IMG/VR virus record: IMGVR_UViG_3300042549_006056
Coordinates: 1-22,859 of that record
Source: a virus
Length of the DNA: 22,859 nucleotides
Strand: one strand, 5' to 3'
Shown: in pieces, positions 5,108 through 12,288 of the stretch
How the letters are laid out: the number at the start of each line of letters is the position of its first letter
How positions within the stretch are numbered: position 1 is the stretch's first letter
Made by a program: the position numbers and the translations under genes
The notes under the pieces: model-generated
The model's input: the letters and a program-made list of their open reading frames with translations, nothing else
Databases searched by the model: none
Told to the model about the DNA's origin: nothing

Positions 5108-5385
5108 CCGTCGCCGACACCTCAATCTACGCCTACCGCTCCCTGACTGTGGGTGACCTGTCCAAGGGTCAAGCCGCTGTCATGCGAGTGATCGGCGAGC
5201 GCACAGACCACACCCGGGCCGAGATAGCAGCTCGCGCCGGCATTCCTCTTCAGTCTGTGTGCGGTCGGGTCAATGAGTTGATCGCGGCCGGCCTTCTTGA
5301 GCACGGCCCACGCCGGCTGTGCTCAAGGACGAAAAACCCCGCAAACCCCGTCCGGCTGCCGCGTGCGCAGCTGGAGCTGATCTGA
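5104..5385 (+). CDS. Small winged-helix DNA-binding protein
   Basis: 93 residues. The central part (QAAVMRVIGERTDHTRAEIA, then ARAGIPLQSVCGRVNELIAA and GLLEHGPRRLC) has the pattern of a MarR/ArsR-like winged helix: helix, recognition helix with PLQSVCGRVNEL, and a short wing. Such proteins are common between methyltransferase and replication genes in phages; target and role are not known. The start overlaps the methyltransferase stop by 4 nt, suggesting translational coupling. Confidence 0.78.
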   Translation: MTVADTSIYAYRSLTVGDLSKGQAAVMRVIGERTDHTRAEIAARAGIPLQSVCGRVNELIAAGLLEHGPRRLCSRTKNPANPVRLPRAQLELI

Positions 5386-5394
5386 GGCAACAGC

Positions 5395-6138
5395 ATGAGC
5401 TTTGAGAAAGTCGTTATCGGGAATGCGACGTTGTACCTGGGCGATTGCCTGGAGGTAATGCAAGAGTTTGGCGCACGGTCGTTTGACTTGGCCGTCACTG
5501 ACCCGCCGTATTTCGACGGCCCCAACAAGTCGGGCTATTACGGCCGGGGTTACTCAAGCCTTGGCGTTCAGCGCGCCAAGCATTACGACTCGCTGCCTGT
5601 GTGGTCGGTACCGGGCACCGACTACTTCGAGGCGCTGCGGCGAATCAGTCGCCATCAGATCATTTGGGGCGCCAATCACTTCGCTGACCGTTTCAAGTCG
5701 GACGGCCCGGGGTGGATCGTCTGGGACAAGCTCAACGGAGCTAGCACCTTTGCGGATGCCGAGCTTGCCTACTGCTCGATGGACTGCGCCGTGCGAGTGT
5801 TCCGCTATGTCTGGAACGGCATGCACCAGGGCCAGTATGGCGGCAACAAGGCAAAGAACGAATCGCGCATTCACCCGACACAGAAGCCCGTAGCGCTGTA
5901 CGAATGGTTGCTCGACAACTATGCCGAGGCTGGCCAGCGCGTGATCGACACGCACATGGGCAGCGGGTCCAGTGCTATCGCTGCTAACACCCGAGGCGTC
6001 GAGTACTTCGGCATTGAGATCGACCCGGTGATGTTCGAGGCCGCCTGTCGCCGCATCGAAGAGGCCCAGCGCCAAACAGCCCTATTCACGCCAGAGCCCG
6101 CCACGCCGGCTCAGCAAACAAGCCTTCTGGAGGCCTGA
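5395..6138 (+). CDS. DNA methyltransferase, N6-adenine/N4-cytosine family
   Basis: 247 residues. The catalytic motif IV DPPYF is at 36-40 near the N-terminus, followed by HPTQKPVALYEWLL (160-173) and the S-adenosylmethionine motif DTHMGSGSSAIA (185-196, a variant of the usual DPFxGSGT) with GIEID (206-210). The order catalytic motif, target domain, cofactor motif is the beta-class arrangement. DPPY usually indicates adenine-N6 activity; N4-cytosine cannot be excluded. GAGG lies about 7 nt upstream of the ATG. With the C5 enzyme upstream the phage carries two orphan-type methyltransferases, probably for anti-restriction or timing control. Confidence 0.9.
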   Translation: MSFEKVVIGNATLYLGDCLEVMQEFGARSFDLAVTDPPYFDGPNKSGYYGRGYSSLGVQRAKHYDSLPVWSVPGTDYFEALRRISRHQIIWGANHFADRFKSDGPGWIVWDKLNGASTFADAELAYCSMDCAVRVFRYVWNGMHQGQYGGNKAKNESRIHPTQKPVALYEWLLDNYAEAGQRVIDTHMGSGSSAIAANTRGVEYFGIEIDPVMFEAACRRIEEAQRQTALFTPEPATPAQQTSLLEA

Positions 6139-6479
6139 TGCGCACCACCCCCGAAGCTCAAGACAAGCCCCTTGACCTCACCGGCACCAAGGCCGCCAAG
6201 CCAGCACCGCCACCAGCTCCCGCGCGCCAGGTAGCCCCTGGAGTGGTGGAGATAAACGGCAAGCTCCAAACGCGGGACTACACGCCGCCGAAGCTGCCGC
6301 ATTGGGGCGGGGAGCTGCTGCTGAACCAAGACCCAGAGCCGCACGACCGCAAGGGAGGCCCTGACGCGCTCTCGGCGCTCCTGAAACGCAAGGCCGAATG
6401 GGTCGGTAGCCACCCGGGTGCAAGCCTCGCTCAGATCGACGCAGCGCACGCAGCCATTGCGGCAGAAATGGGGCTGTGA
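6138..6479 (+). CDS. Hypothetical phage protein with Pro/Ala-rich N-terminus
   Basis: 113 residues. The first 40 residues are disordered-looking (TKAAKPAPPPAPARQ). A central segment follows (GVVEINGKLQTRDYTPPKLP, HWGGELLL) and a helical C-terminus (PDALSALLKRKAEWVGSHPG, then ASLAQIDAAHAAIAAEMGL). No family is recognised. The ATG overlaps the methyltransferase TGA by one base (TGATG) and the stop overlaps the replication-initiator start region by 4 nt, so it is embedded in the operon just before the replication genes and may be an accessory to them. Confidence 0.7.
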   Translation: MRTTPEAQDKPLDLTGTKAAKPAPPPAPARQVAPGVVEINGKLQTRDYTPPKLPHWGGELLLNQDPEPHDRKGGPDALSALLKRKAEWVGSHPGASLAQIDAAHAAIAAEMGL

Positions 6480-7345
6480 TGGGGGTTCCGGCGCCATACC
6501 CGGCCGACACCCTGTCAAAGGGCTGGCGGTTTGAATTGAACATGGAGAAGGTGAAGAAGTCAGACACCTGGCTCCGCGCCCGCACCGGGTTCGTTCGCGC
6601 AAGTCTGCTGCTGCTCTGGGCTGAGTCGTGGGAGCAAACACCTTGCGGAAGCCTTCCCAATGACGACGAGTTGCTGTCGCTGCTGCTGGACATGGATGCA
6701 AGCCTTTTCGCGCAGCACAAAGCCGTCTTGATGCGTGGATGGGTGCTTGCAGATGATGGCCGCCTCTATCACGAGACGATCACCGAGCGCGTGCTGGCGA
6801 TGATCGACAAGCGCATGAGTGACGCACAACGAGCGGCGAAGTCACGCGCAGCGAAGGCGAACGCTGCGCCCACTCCGAATGAAGTCACTGACGCGTCACG
6901 CGTGACAGACGAAGGACTCCACAGTGAGTTCAACACCAGAACCAGAACCAGAACCAGTAATACAGAAGAACCTAACGGTTCTCGTCGGCAGGCCGACCAG
7001 CAGCTGCCGAACTGTCCTCATGACGACATCGTGAGGCTGTACCACGAAGCGCTGCCAGAGCTGCCGGCCGTCAAGGTCATGTCCGACTCAAGGCAGAAGG
7101 CCATGCGCGGATTCTGGCGCTGGGTGCTGACCTCCAAGAAATCGGACGGCAGCCCGCGAGCCCAGACCGCAGACCAGGCGCTGACCTGGATCGGCAACTA
7201 CTTCGAGCGCGCCAAAGCAAATGACTTCCTCATGGGCCGCCGCAGCGCAGGCCAGGGGCATGACAACTGGCGCTGCGACTTCGACTTTCTCCTGACCGAG
7301 AAGGGCAAACGACACGTGATTGAGAAGACGGCGGACACCGCATGA
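6476..7345 (+). CDS. Phage replication initiator / helicase-loader-like protein (O-like, DUF1376-type N-terminus)
   Basis: 289 residues in three parts. Residues about 7-125 (YPADTLSKGWRFELNMEKVK, WLRARTGFVRASLLLLWAES, NDDELLSLLLDMD) resemble the DUF1376-like N-terminal domain of phage replication proteins. Residues about 125-180 are a variable linker containing an Arg-Thr repeat (RTRTRTS). Residues about 185-285 (DDIVRLYHEALPELPAVKVM, FWRWVLTSKKSDG, WRCDFDFLLTEKGKRHVIEK) match the C-terminal helicase-interacting domain of phage replisome organisers. It lies directly before the DnaB-type helicase, overlapping it by 4 nt, which supports the lambda O/P-like role of bringing helicase to the origin. 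The start could be 6476 or 6479. Confidence 0.8.
   Translation: MMGVPAPYPADTLSKGWRFELNMEKVKKSDTWLRARTGFVRASLLLLWAESWEQTPCGSLPNDDELLSLLLDMDASLFAQHKAVLMRGWVLADDGRLYHETITERVLAMIDKRMSDAQRAAKSRAAKANAAPTPNEVTDASRVTDEGLHSEFNTRTRTRTSNTEEPNGSRRQADQQLPNCPHDDIVRLYHEALPELPAVKVMSDSRQKAMRGFWRWVLTSKKSDGSPRAQTADQALTWIGNYFERAKANDFLMGRRSAGQGHDNWRCDFDFLLTEKGKRHVIEKTADTA
6882..6982. other. Candidate phage replication origin inside the initiator gene
   Basis: The linker part of the initiator gene holds a cluster of structure: a perfect 12-bp palindrome GTCACGCGTGAC (6895-6906) with related GTCAC half-sites beside it; tandem ACCAGA hexamers (three full copies plus ACCAG, 6935-6957); and a 6-bp perfect inverted repeat AGAACC-TAAC-GGTTCT (6967-6982). 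The stretch 6930-6985 is A-rich compared with its surroundings. Lambda-type phages keep iterons and an AT-rich segment in the same place, within the O gene. Origin function is inferred from placement. Confidence 0.4.
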
Positions 7346-8676
7346 GAGACGCACAACCCTTCATTTCCATCGAGGCCGAGCAGAGCATCCTCGGCGCGCT
7401 GCTGGTCGACAACAGCGCATGGGATCGAGTCGCGGACCTGCTGAAGGCTGACGACTTCTCACGGCGCGAGCATCGGCTGATCTTCGATGCCATCGGGCGC
7501 CTGATCAACTCCATGAAGCCGGCGGATGTCGTCACCGTGCTAGAGGAGCTGCGCCGGACTGGCGACGAGGACGAGAACGGAAGCCTGACCTACCTGAACG
7601 AGCTGGCCGGCAGCGTGCCGGGCGCCAGGAACATCCGGCGCTACGCGGAGATCGTCCGCGAGCGGGCAATCCTGCGCGGTCTGGTGGCGAAGGCAGACCA
7701 GGTCCACGAGATCGCGGCCAGCGACAAGACCCTGAGCGAGAAGGCAGACATTATCGCGGGCCTGTTCTCCGGGGCCGATGCGATGAACAGTCGCAAGGGT
7801 CCGCGCTTGATGCAGGACATCCTTTGCCGGGTTATCGACGCGATCAACGATGCGGCGGACGGCGGTGAGGAGTTCTGGCGCACTGGTATCCCAGGGCTGG
7901 ATAGTCGGCTGTCTGGCGGGCTTCGCGCCGGCGATGTCGTGATCCTTGCCGCCCGGCCGTCAGTCGGCAAGACAAGCCTGTCGCTGCAGATCGCCAAGCG
8001 GTTCGCGTCCGACGATCACCCGGCACTGATCCTGAGCCAGGAAATGCCGGACGTTGCCATCGCCAGGCGCGCGCTGTCGTCGCAGTCGGCCGTGAGCATG
8101 GGCCACATCAAGACCGGCAAGCTGTCCGATGACGAGTGGAGCCGCGTTAGCGATGGGATCGACAAGCTCGGCCGCCTGTGCCTGCATGTTGACGACGAGC
8201 CGGCGCTGACGCCCCAGGCCATCGGCGCCAAGGCTCGATCCGTCAAGGGCCTGAAGCTGCTGGTGTTGGACTACATCCAGCTCAGCGAAGGCGAGGGCGA
8301 CAACCGGACCCAGCAAGTCGGCGCGATCAGCCGCGCACTGAAGCGCCTCGCGAAAGAGCAGGGCATGGCCGTCATCGCACTGTCCCAGCTCAACCGTGCC
8401 GTTGACGCTCGGCCAGGCCGCCGGCCGCAGATGAGCGACCTTCGCGACTCCGGCGAGATCGAGCAGGACGCCGATGTGATTGCGTTCCTGTGGCCCCTGG
8501 AGACCGACGACTCGGCACAGATCCGCCCCATCGGCCTGGACATCGCAAAGAACCGCGACGGCGAGCGCGGGGCTGTGGTCCTGAACCTGCACGGCGCCAC
8601 CCAGACATGGACCGAGTCCACCCAGAGCATTGATGAATTCCAAACGACGAAAAAGCGTCAAGGAGGTTTTGAATGA
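7342..8676 (+). CDS. dnaB: DnaB-type replicative DNA helicase
   Basis: 444 residues, close to bacterial DnaB length. The N-terminal primase-binding domain (about 8-110) starts IEAEQSILGALLVDNSAWDR. The RecA-like C-terminal domain (about 180-425) has Walker A ARPSVGKT (204-211), catalytic Glu in LSQEM (233), Walker B LLVLDYIQL (306-314), SQLNR (348-352) and DLRDSGEIEQDADVI (366-380). It unwinds DNA 5' to 3' as a hexamer at the phage fork and would be loaded by the upstream initiator. The first Walker A residue is Ala where DnaB usually has Gly. Both ends overlap neighbours by 4 nt (ATGA). Confidence 0.95.
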   Translation: MRDAQPFISIEAEQSILGALLVDNSAWDRVADLLKADDFSRREHRLIFDAIGRLINSMKPADVVTVLEELRRTGDEDENGSLTYLNELAGSVPGARNIRRYAEIVRERAILRGLVAKADQVHEIAASDKTLSEKADIIAGLFSGADAMNSRKGPRLMQDILCRVIDAINDAADGGEEFWRTGIPGLDSRLSGGLRAGDVVILAARPSVGKTSLSLQIAKRFASDDHPALILSQEMPDVAIARRALSSQSAVSMGHIKTGKLSDDEWSRVSDGIDKLGRLCLHVDDEPALTPQAIGAKARSVKGLKLLVLDYIQLSEGEGDNRTQQVGAISRALKRLAKEQGMAVIALSQLNRAVDARPGRRPQMSDLRDSGEIEQDADVIAFLWPLETDDSAQIRPIGLDIAKNRDGERGAVVLNLHGATQTWTESTQSIDEFQTTKKRQGGFE

Positions 8677-9374
8677 GCGACACCCGAATCCAACGCCGCA
8701 CCCATGAGCAGTTGCGCGAAGTCGTCCTCGCCGCTATTGACGACAAGGGCACCACGACCAAGCATCTCTATTCGGCGCTTGGCTACAGCCACACCCGAAA
8801 CGTGATGAAGGTGCTGTACAAAATGATCGAGGCCGGCGAGCTTTGCAACGCAAAGTGCGCGATTGGCGCCAAGAATCCCGAGGCCTACTGGTTCAAAGAT
8901 CGGGCGGCGCGCGATGCCTTTCACGCGGCATACAAGACGGCGCTGGCCGAGCGGCGCAAAGTGTTTCAGATCAAGTGGCGGGCGACTGAGGCCGAGAAAC
9001 GCCGTGCCAAAGCAGCAGCCGAAGGCCGGCCTGTAAAGCCGCCAAAGCCTCCGAAGCCACCCAAGGCGCCCAAGCCCGTGACGGTCAAGACCGCCAAGCG
9101 TGACCGCACGCCACCGAAGCCGAAGACCCGCCGCGACAACGCTATCGCCGAGATGCTGCACAAGCGCCGCTCGGCCGAGAAAGTGCCGCAGCGGGCCGGC
9201 GTGGCGCATCTCCCTGGTCCGGCCGACATGAGCCAGGCCAAGGTAACCAAGGCCGAGCCGCCAAAGCCGCGCTTCTATGTCGACCCGGCAACCATGCCGC
9301 GCTTTTTCAGTGCCGTGCCGCCCGGCCGCGATCAGCTGCCGGCCTCCAGTTGCGCAGCGAGGGCGTTTGCATGA
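8673..9374 (+). CDS. Winged-helix-like protein with Lys/Pro repeat linker
   Basis: 233 residues. The N-terminal 80 residues (THEQLREVVLAAIDDKGTTT, YSALGYSHTRNVMKVLYKMI, EAGELCNA) look like a winged helix. Then comes a basic segment (about 85-115) and a collagen-like Lys/Pro linker (VKPPKPPKPPKAPKP, about 120-135) and further basic sequence to about 175. The C-terminus (FYVDPATMPRFFSAVPPGRD) is a short block. The calculated character is strongly basic, so DNA binding is likely; no specific family is recognised. It sits between helicase and NinB with 4-nt overlaps on both sides, in the replication/recombination module. Confidence 0.72.
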   Translation: MSDTRIQRRTHEQLREVVLAAIDDKGTTTKHLYSALGYSHTRNVMKVLYKMIEAGELCNAKCAIGAKNPEAYWFKDRAARDAFHAAYKTALAERRKVFQIKWRATEAEKRRAKAAAEGRPVKPPKPPKPPKAPKPVTVKTAKRDRTPPKPKTRRDNAIAEMLHKRRSAEKVPQRAGVAHLPGPADMSQAKVTKAEPPKPRFYVDPATMPRFFSAVPPGRDQLPASSCAARAFA

Positions 9375-9856
9375 ACTCCGACGAGCGCCTATCCGCTGAA
9401 CTGCAAAACCCCCAGCAGGCCCACCCCGAGATGCTGCGCGTCTGGAGGTGGTGCAAGGCAATGATGGTCGCCGGCAACCAGATCAGCCTGGAGGCCCGCA
9501 AGTCCACCCGCACGACGTACCAAAACAGCATTCTCTGGTCGATCCTCACCGACCTCAGTAAGCAGTTGCCATGGCCCGTCGATGGCGTGAGCGGATTACT
9601 GACGCCGGAGGAGTGGAAAGACATATTGACCGCCGGCCTGCGCAAAGAGCAGCGCGTCGCAGCCGGCATCGACGGCGGCTGGGTGATGCTGGGCCAGCGC
9701 ACCAGCAAGATGACCAAGGCCGAGTTGTCCGACCTGATGGAACTGGCGTGGGCCTTCGGTGCGCGCCACGACATCAAGTGGTCGCCGACATCGCTGGGCC
9801 GAGACGGTCAGCCAGCGCCAGCTAGGCGCCGTGAAGAGCAGGGAGAGCCGGCATGA
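9371..9856 (+). CDS. ninB: NinB-type recombination protein
   Basis: 161 residues from the ATG at 9371 (ATGA overlap with the previous stop). The NinB signature is clear in the second half: WPVDGVSGLLTPEEWKDILT, AGLRKEQRVAAGIDGGWVML, GQRTSKMTKAELSDLMELAW and AFGARHDIKWSP. Length is near that of lambda NinB (Orf). NinB binds SSB and single-stranded DNA and helps load recombinase in phage recombination. It is followed by rusA, the same recombination pairing as in lambdoid phages. Confidence 0.88.
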   Translation: MNSDERLSAELQNPQQAHPEMLRVWRWCKAMMVAGNQISLEARKSTRTTYQNSILWSILTDLSKQLPWPVDGVSGLLTPEEWKDILTAGLRKEQRVAAGIDGGWVMLGQRTSKMTKAELSDLMELAWAFGARHDIKWSPTSLGRDGQPAPARRREEQGEPA

Positions 9857-10209
9857 AGCCCTTGAGCCTCACCATGCCCTGGCCCGTCATGCGAGAGCTG
9901 TCCCCCAACTGGCGCGGCCACTGGTCGGGCAAAGCCAAGGCGAAGAAGAAGCTCCGCGCCGCATGGGCTGGGGCAGCGCTGGAGCAGGGCGCGCGCCGGC
10001 TGCTGGTCGACGCCCTGACCGTGCGCCTAGTGTTCGTCCCGCCCGACAAGCGCGCCCGCGATCTGGACAACCTGCTGGCCAGCTGCAAGGCCGGGCTTGA
10101 TGGCCTGGCTGACGTGCTTGGCGTCGATGACTCGCGGTGGTCCATTGCGATCAGCAAGGCCGCAGAGCAGGGCGGGTTCGTCCGGGTGGAGGTGAGCCAT
10201 GCAGAGTAA
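9853..10209 (+). CDS. rusA: RusA-type Holliday junction resolvase
   Basis: 118 residues, the usual length (E. coli RusA 120). The active-site region KRARDLDNLLASCKAGLDGL has Asp70 and Asp72 in the positions of the E. coli catalytic residues, and VLGVDDSRW supplies the third Asp (92/93). The Lys that follows at position 76 in E. coli is Ala here, while Lys79 may take its place. It cuts Holliday junctions formed during phage replication and recombination, readying concatemers for packaging. It overlaps ninB by 4 nt and the next gene by 11 nt. Confidence 0.9.
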   Translation: MKPLSLTMPWPVMRELSPNWRGHWSGKAKAKKKLRAAWAGAALEQGARRLLVDALTVRLVFVPPDKRARDLDNLLASCKAGLDGLADVLGVDDSRWSIAISKAAEQGGFVRVEVSHAE

Positions 10210-10471
10210 GAACAAGCCCAGCATGACAAAAGCCGAGCGCGAGCATGTCGGCCGCATCAAGGAAATGCCCTGCGGCGTGTGTGAGGCCAGCGGACCCAGC
10301 GAGGCGCACGAACTCAAGCAGGGCCAGTGGTTCACCAGCATCCCGCTCTGCGCCGACTGCCACCGTGGGCCGTTCAACGGCATTCACGGCCAATCCCGCA
10401 TTTGGGCCGTCTACAAGCTTGATGAGCAGGAGGTGCTGAATGAAACGATTCGCCAACTTTTGGCAGCTTGA
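10199..10471 (+). CDS. Zinc-binding HNH/Ref-like nuclease (putative)
   Basis: 90 residues. A treble-clef/HNH-like pattern is visible: MPCGVCEASGPSEAHELKQG (CxxC and the AHE histidine), then WFTSIPLCADCHRGPFNGIH (CxxCH). This arrangement resembles the RecA-dependent nuclease Ref of phage P1 and related small zinc proteins found beside NinB/RusA. The C-terminal helix (WAVYKLDEQEVLNETIRQLL) is not distinctive. GGAGG precedes the ATG, which lies 11 nt before the rusA stop. A recombination-linked nuclease role is inferred from motif and neighbours. Confidence 0.7.
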   Translation: MQSKNKPSMTKAEREHVGRIKEMPCGVCEASGPSEAHELKQGQWFTSIPLCADCHRGPFNGIHGQSRIWAVYKLDEQEVLNETIRQLLAA

Positions 10472-10511
10472 CAGGGCGCGAGCCAATGCGCTGAAGAAGG
10501 AAAGCACATGA
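10440..10511 (+). CDS. Mini-gene (23 aa) with strong Shine-Dalgarno
   Basis: ATG at 10440 is preceded at 6-nt spacing by AGGAGGTG (10428-10435), the best ribosome binding site seen in the window. The frame encodes MKRFANFWQLDRARANALKK followed by EST and ends in a TGA overlapping the next ATG (ATGA, 10508-10511). It also overlaps the end of the Ref-like gene. The peptide is amphipathic and basic with an aromatic N-terminus. It may be a functional micro-protein or a leader whose translation couples to the winged-helix gene downstream. No homologue is recognised. Confidence 0.5.
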   Translation: MKRFANFWQLDRARANALKKEST

Positions 10512-10726
10512 ACAGAATCCCAGTCCGCCAAGGCAGCCTCGTGGACAAGCTGCAATCCTGGCTTGCCGAAAATCCGGGTCAGGAATTGAACCTGCCACTG
10601 ATATGCCGGACCTTCGATGTGAAGTACCGGGCTGCAGTCTCAGCGGTCGAGAGACTGAAAGAGGCGGGCATTGTTGAGGTAAAGCATGTTGTCCGGTTGC
10701 GGGCAAAGGAAGAAGAGGTGGCGTAA
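10508..10726 (+). CDS. Small winged-helix protein (72 aa), possible late-gene regulator
   Basis: The sequence GSLVDKLQSWLAENPGQELN, LPLICRTFDVKYRAAVSAVE and RLKEAGIVEVKHVVRLR forms a compact winged helix: helix, recognition helix (RAAVSAVERLKEAG) and beta wing (VEVKHVVRLR). AAGGAA lies upstream of the ATG. It ends TAATG with the terminase small-subunit gene. It occupies the place held by the antiterminator Q or another late regulator in lambdoid phages, between the nin-like genes and terminase, but has no Q sequence features, so that role is only positional inference. Confidence 0.7.
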   Translation: MNRIPVRQGSLVDKLQSWLAENPGQELNLPLICRTFDVKYRAAVSAVERLKEAGIVEVKHVVRLRAKEEEVA

Positions 10727-11016
10727 TGGTTATCAAAACCAAGAGGAAACCAACAGGAGCGGCAGCAAAGGGCGCAGGGCCCGGGAGGCCGAAAGGCGTT
10801 AAGAACAAGGTCACGGCCGAGCTTAAGGACATGATCCTGCAGGCTCTGGACAACGCTGGCGGCGTCAGCTATCTGACACAGCGAGCATCCGACCCGAAGA
10901 CTGCTAGCGCCTTCCTGACGCTGGTAGGCAAGACTCTGCCAATGACTGTCAAGGGGCCGGGTGAGGGTGGCGAGTTCTTTCAGAAGATCGTCGTTGAAGT
11001 GGTGCAGGCCAAGTGA
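10726..11016 (+). CDS. Putative small terminase subunit
   Basis: 96 residues. Starts with a basic tail (MVIKTKRKPTGAAAKGAGPG, RPKGVKNKV), then a helical region (TAELKDMILQALDNAGGVSY, LTQRASDPKTASAFLTLVGK) and TLPMTVKGPGEGG. Short proteins of the GRPKG-K-NK type directly upstream of PBSX/Terminase_3-type large subunits are regularly called terminase small subunits; they recognise the packaging site. It is shorter than P22 gp3 (162 aa). The large-subunit GTG lies within its stop codon (GTGA). Assignment depends largely on position. Confidence 0.65.
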   Translation: MVIKTKRKPTGAAAKGAGPGRPKGVKNKVTAELKDMILQALDNAGGVSYLTQRASDPKTASAFLTLVGKTLPMTVKGPGEGGEFFQKIVVEVVQAK

Positions 11017-12239
11017 GCGAGCTCCGCATCAAGATCGCCGAGGCATTCCTGCCGCTGGAGGGACCGCACCGCTATATCGGCGCGCACGGTGGGCGCGGCT
11101 CGGCAAAGTCGCACTACTTCGGCGAGCGCTGGCTGCGGGAGAACGTCGCCGAGAAACTGGACGTTGTTTGTCTGCGCGAGACGCTGAAGAGCCTGGAGTT
11201 CTCGGTCAAGAAGCTGCTTGAATCCAAGATCCAGACCTACAACGCGGGCGCGTACTTTGATGTGCAAGACCGGCGAATACTGACCACTCGCGGCGGCGTG
11301 ACGATCTTCGAGGGCATGCAGAATCACACAGCCGACTCCATCAAGTCGCTGGAGGGCTTTGACCGCGCCATGTTCGAAGAGGCCCAGGCTGCGACGGACA
11401 AGAGCCTGACACTGCTACGCCCGACGATTCGAAAGCCAGGATCGCAAATGTGGTTTGCTTGGAACCCCGACCAAGCCAGCGACCCTATCGACAAGCTTTT
11501 GAGGGGCGATCAGCCGCCGCCAGATTCGGCCGTGGTCGAGGTCAACTACATGGACAACCCATGGTTGCCAGACGAGTTGCGCGCCGAGATGGAATACGAC
11601 CGAGGCCGCGATCCCGACAAGTACGCGCATGTGTGGCTGGGCAAATACCGCCAGAACAGCGAGGCGCGCGTCTTCAAGAACTGGCGCATTGAGGAGTTCG
11701 ACACCGACCCCGCCTGGATCTTGCGTCAGGGCGCTGATTGGGGCTTCAGCATTGACCCGTCCGTGCTTGTTCAGTGCGCCATCGTAGGCCGCACGCTGTA
11801 CGTGATCCACGAGGCCTATCGTGTCGGCTGTGAGGTGGATTTCCTTCCCCAGTTGTTTGGCACAGTGCCAGAGTCTGAGCGCTGGCCAACCACGGCCGAC
11901 AGCGCCAGACCCGAGACGATCAGCTACATGCAGCGCCACGGCTTCCCGAAGATGCTGGCAGCTATCAAGGGTGCGCGCAGCTTGGAAGAGGGCGTGTCGT
12001 TCCTCCAGTCGTTTGACATCGTTGTTCATCCTCGATGCCTGCATGCGATAGAGGAACTGCGCGCCTACAGCTATGAGACGGACCCGTTGACCGGGCAGAT
12101 CCTGCCGAAGTTGGCCGACAAGGATAACCATGTGATCGACAGCTTGCGCTATGCCTGCGAGGGCGCGCGCCGGGCAATGATGGGGCGCGGCAAAGCCCCC
12201 GACTTCAGCACCTCGGCAGCCTCTGGCGCACGCCTGTGA
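11013..12239 (+). CDS. terL: Terminase large subunit (PBSX/Terminase_3 type)
   Basis: 408 residues, GTG start overlapping the previous TGA. ATPase domain: Walker A GGRGSAKS (26-33) and Walker B RAMFEEAQ (118-125), then the coupling region (LLRPTIRKPGSQMWFAWNP). Nuclease domain: GADWGFSIDPS (Asp242), TADSARPE (Asp296) and DNHVIDSLRYACEG (Asp371/376), the three acidic positions of the RNase H-like active site. It pumps DNA into the procapsid and cuts the concatemer. The size and motif style are of the PBSX family and not the longer P22 gp2, although the downstream head genes are P22-like. This mix suggests a mosaic module border. Confidence 0.93.
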   Translation: MSELRIKIAEAFLPLEGPHRYIGAHGGRGSAKSHYFGERWLRENVAEKLDVVCLRETLKSLEFSVKKLLESKIQTYNAGAYFDVQDRRILTTRGGVTIFEGMQNHTADSIKSLEGFDRAMFEEAQAATDKSLTLLRPTIRKPGSQMWFAWNPDQASDPIDKLLRGDQPPPDSAVVEVNYMDNPWLPDELRAEMEYDRGRDPDKYAHVWLGKYRQNSEARVFKNWRIEEFDTDPAWILRQGADWGFSIDPSVLVQCAIVGRTLYVIHEAYRVGCEVDFLPQLFGTVPESERWPTTADSARPETISYMQRHGFPKMLAAIKGARSLEEGVSFLQSFDIVVHPRCLHAIEELRAYSYETDPLTGQILPKLADKDNHVIDSLRYACEGARRAMMGRGKAPDFSTSAASGARL

Positions 12240-12288
12240 GAACTTTCGCTCTTGAGCGCATGTGCCGTATCCGTGAGCATGCGCGGCG

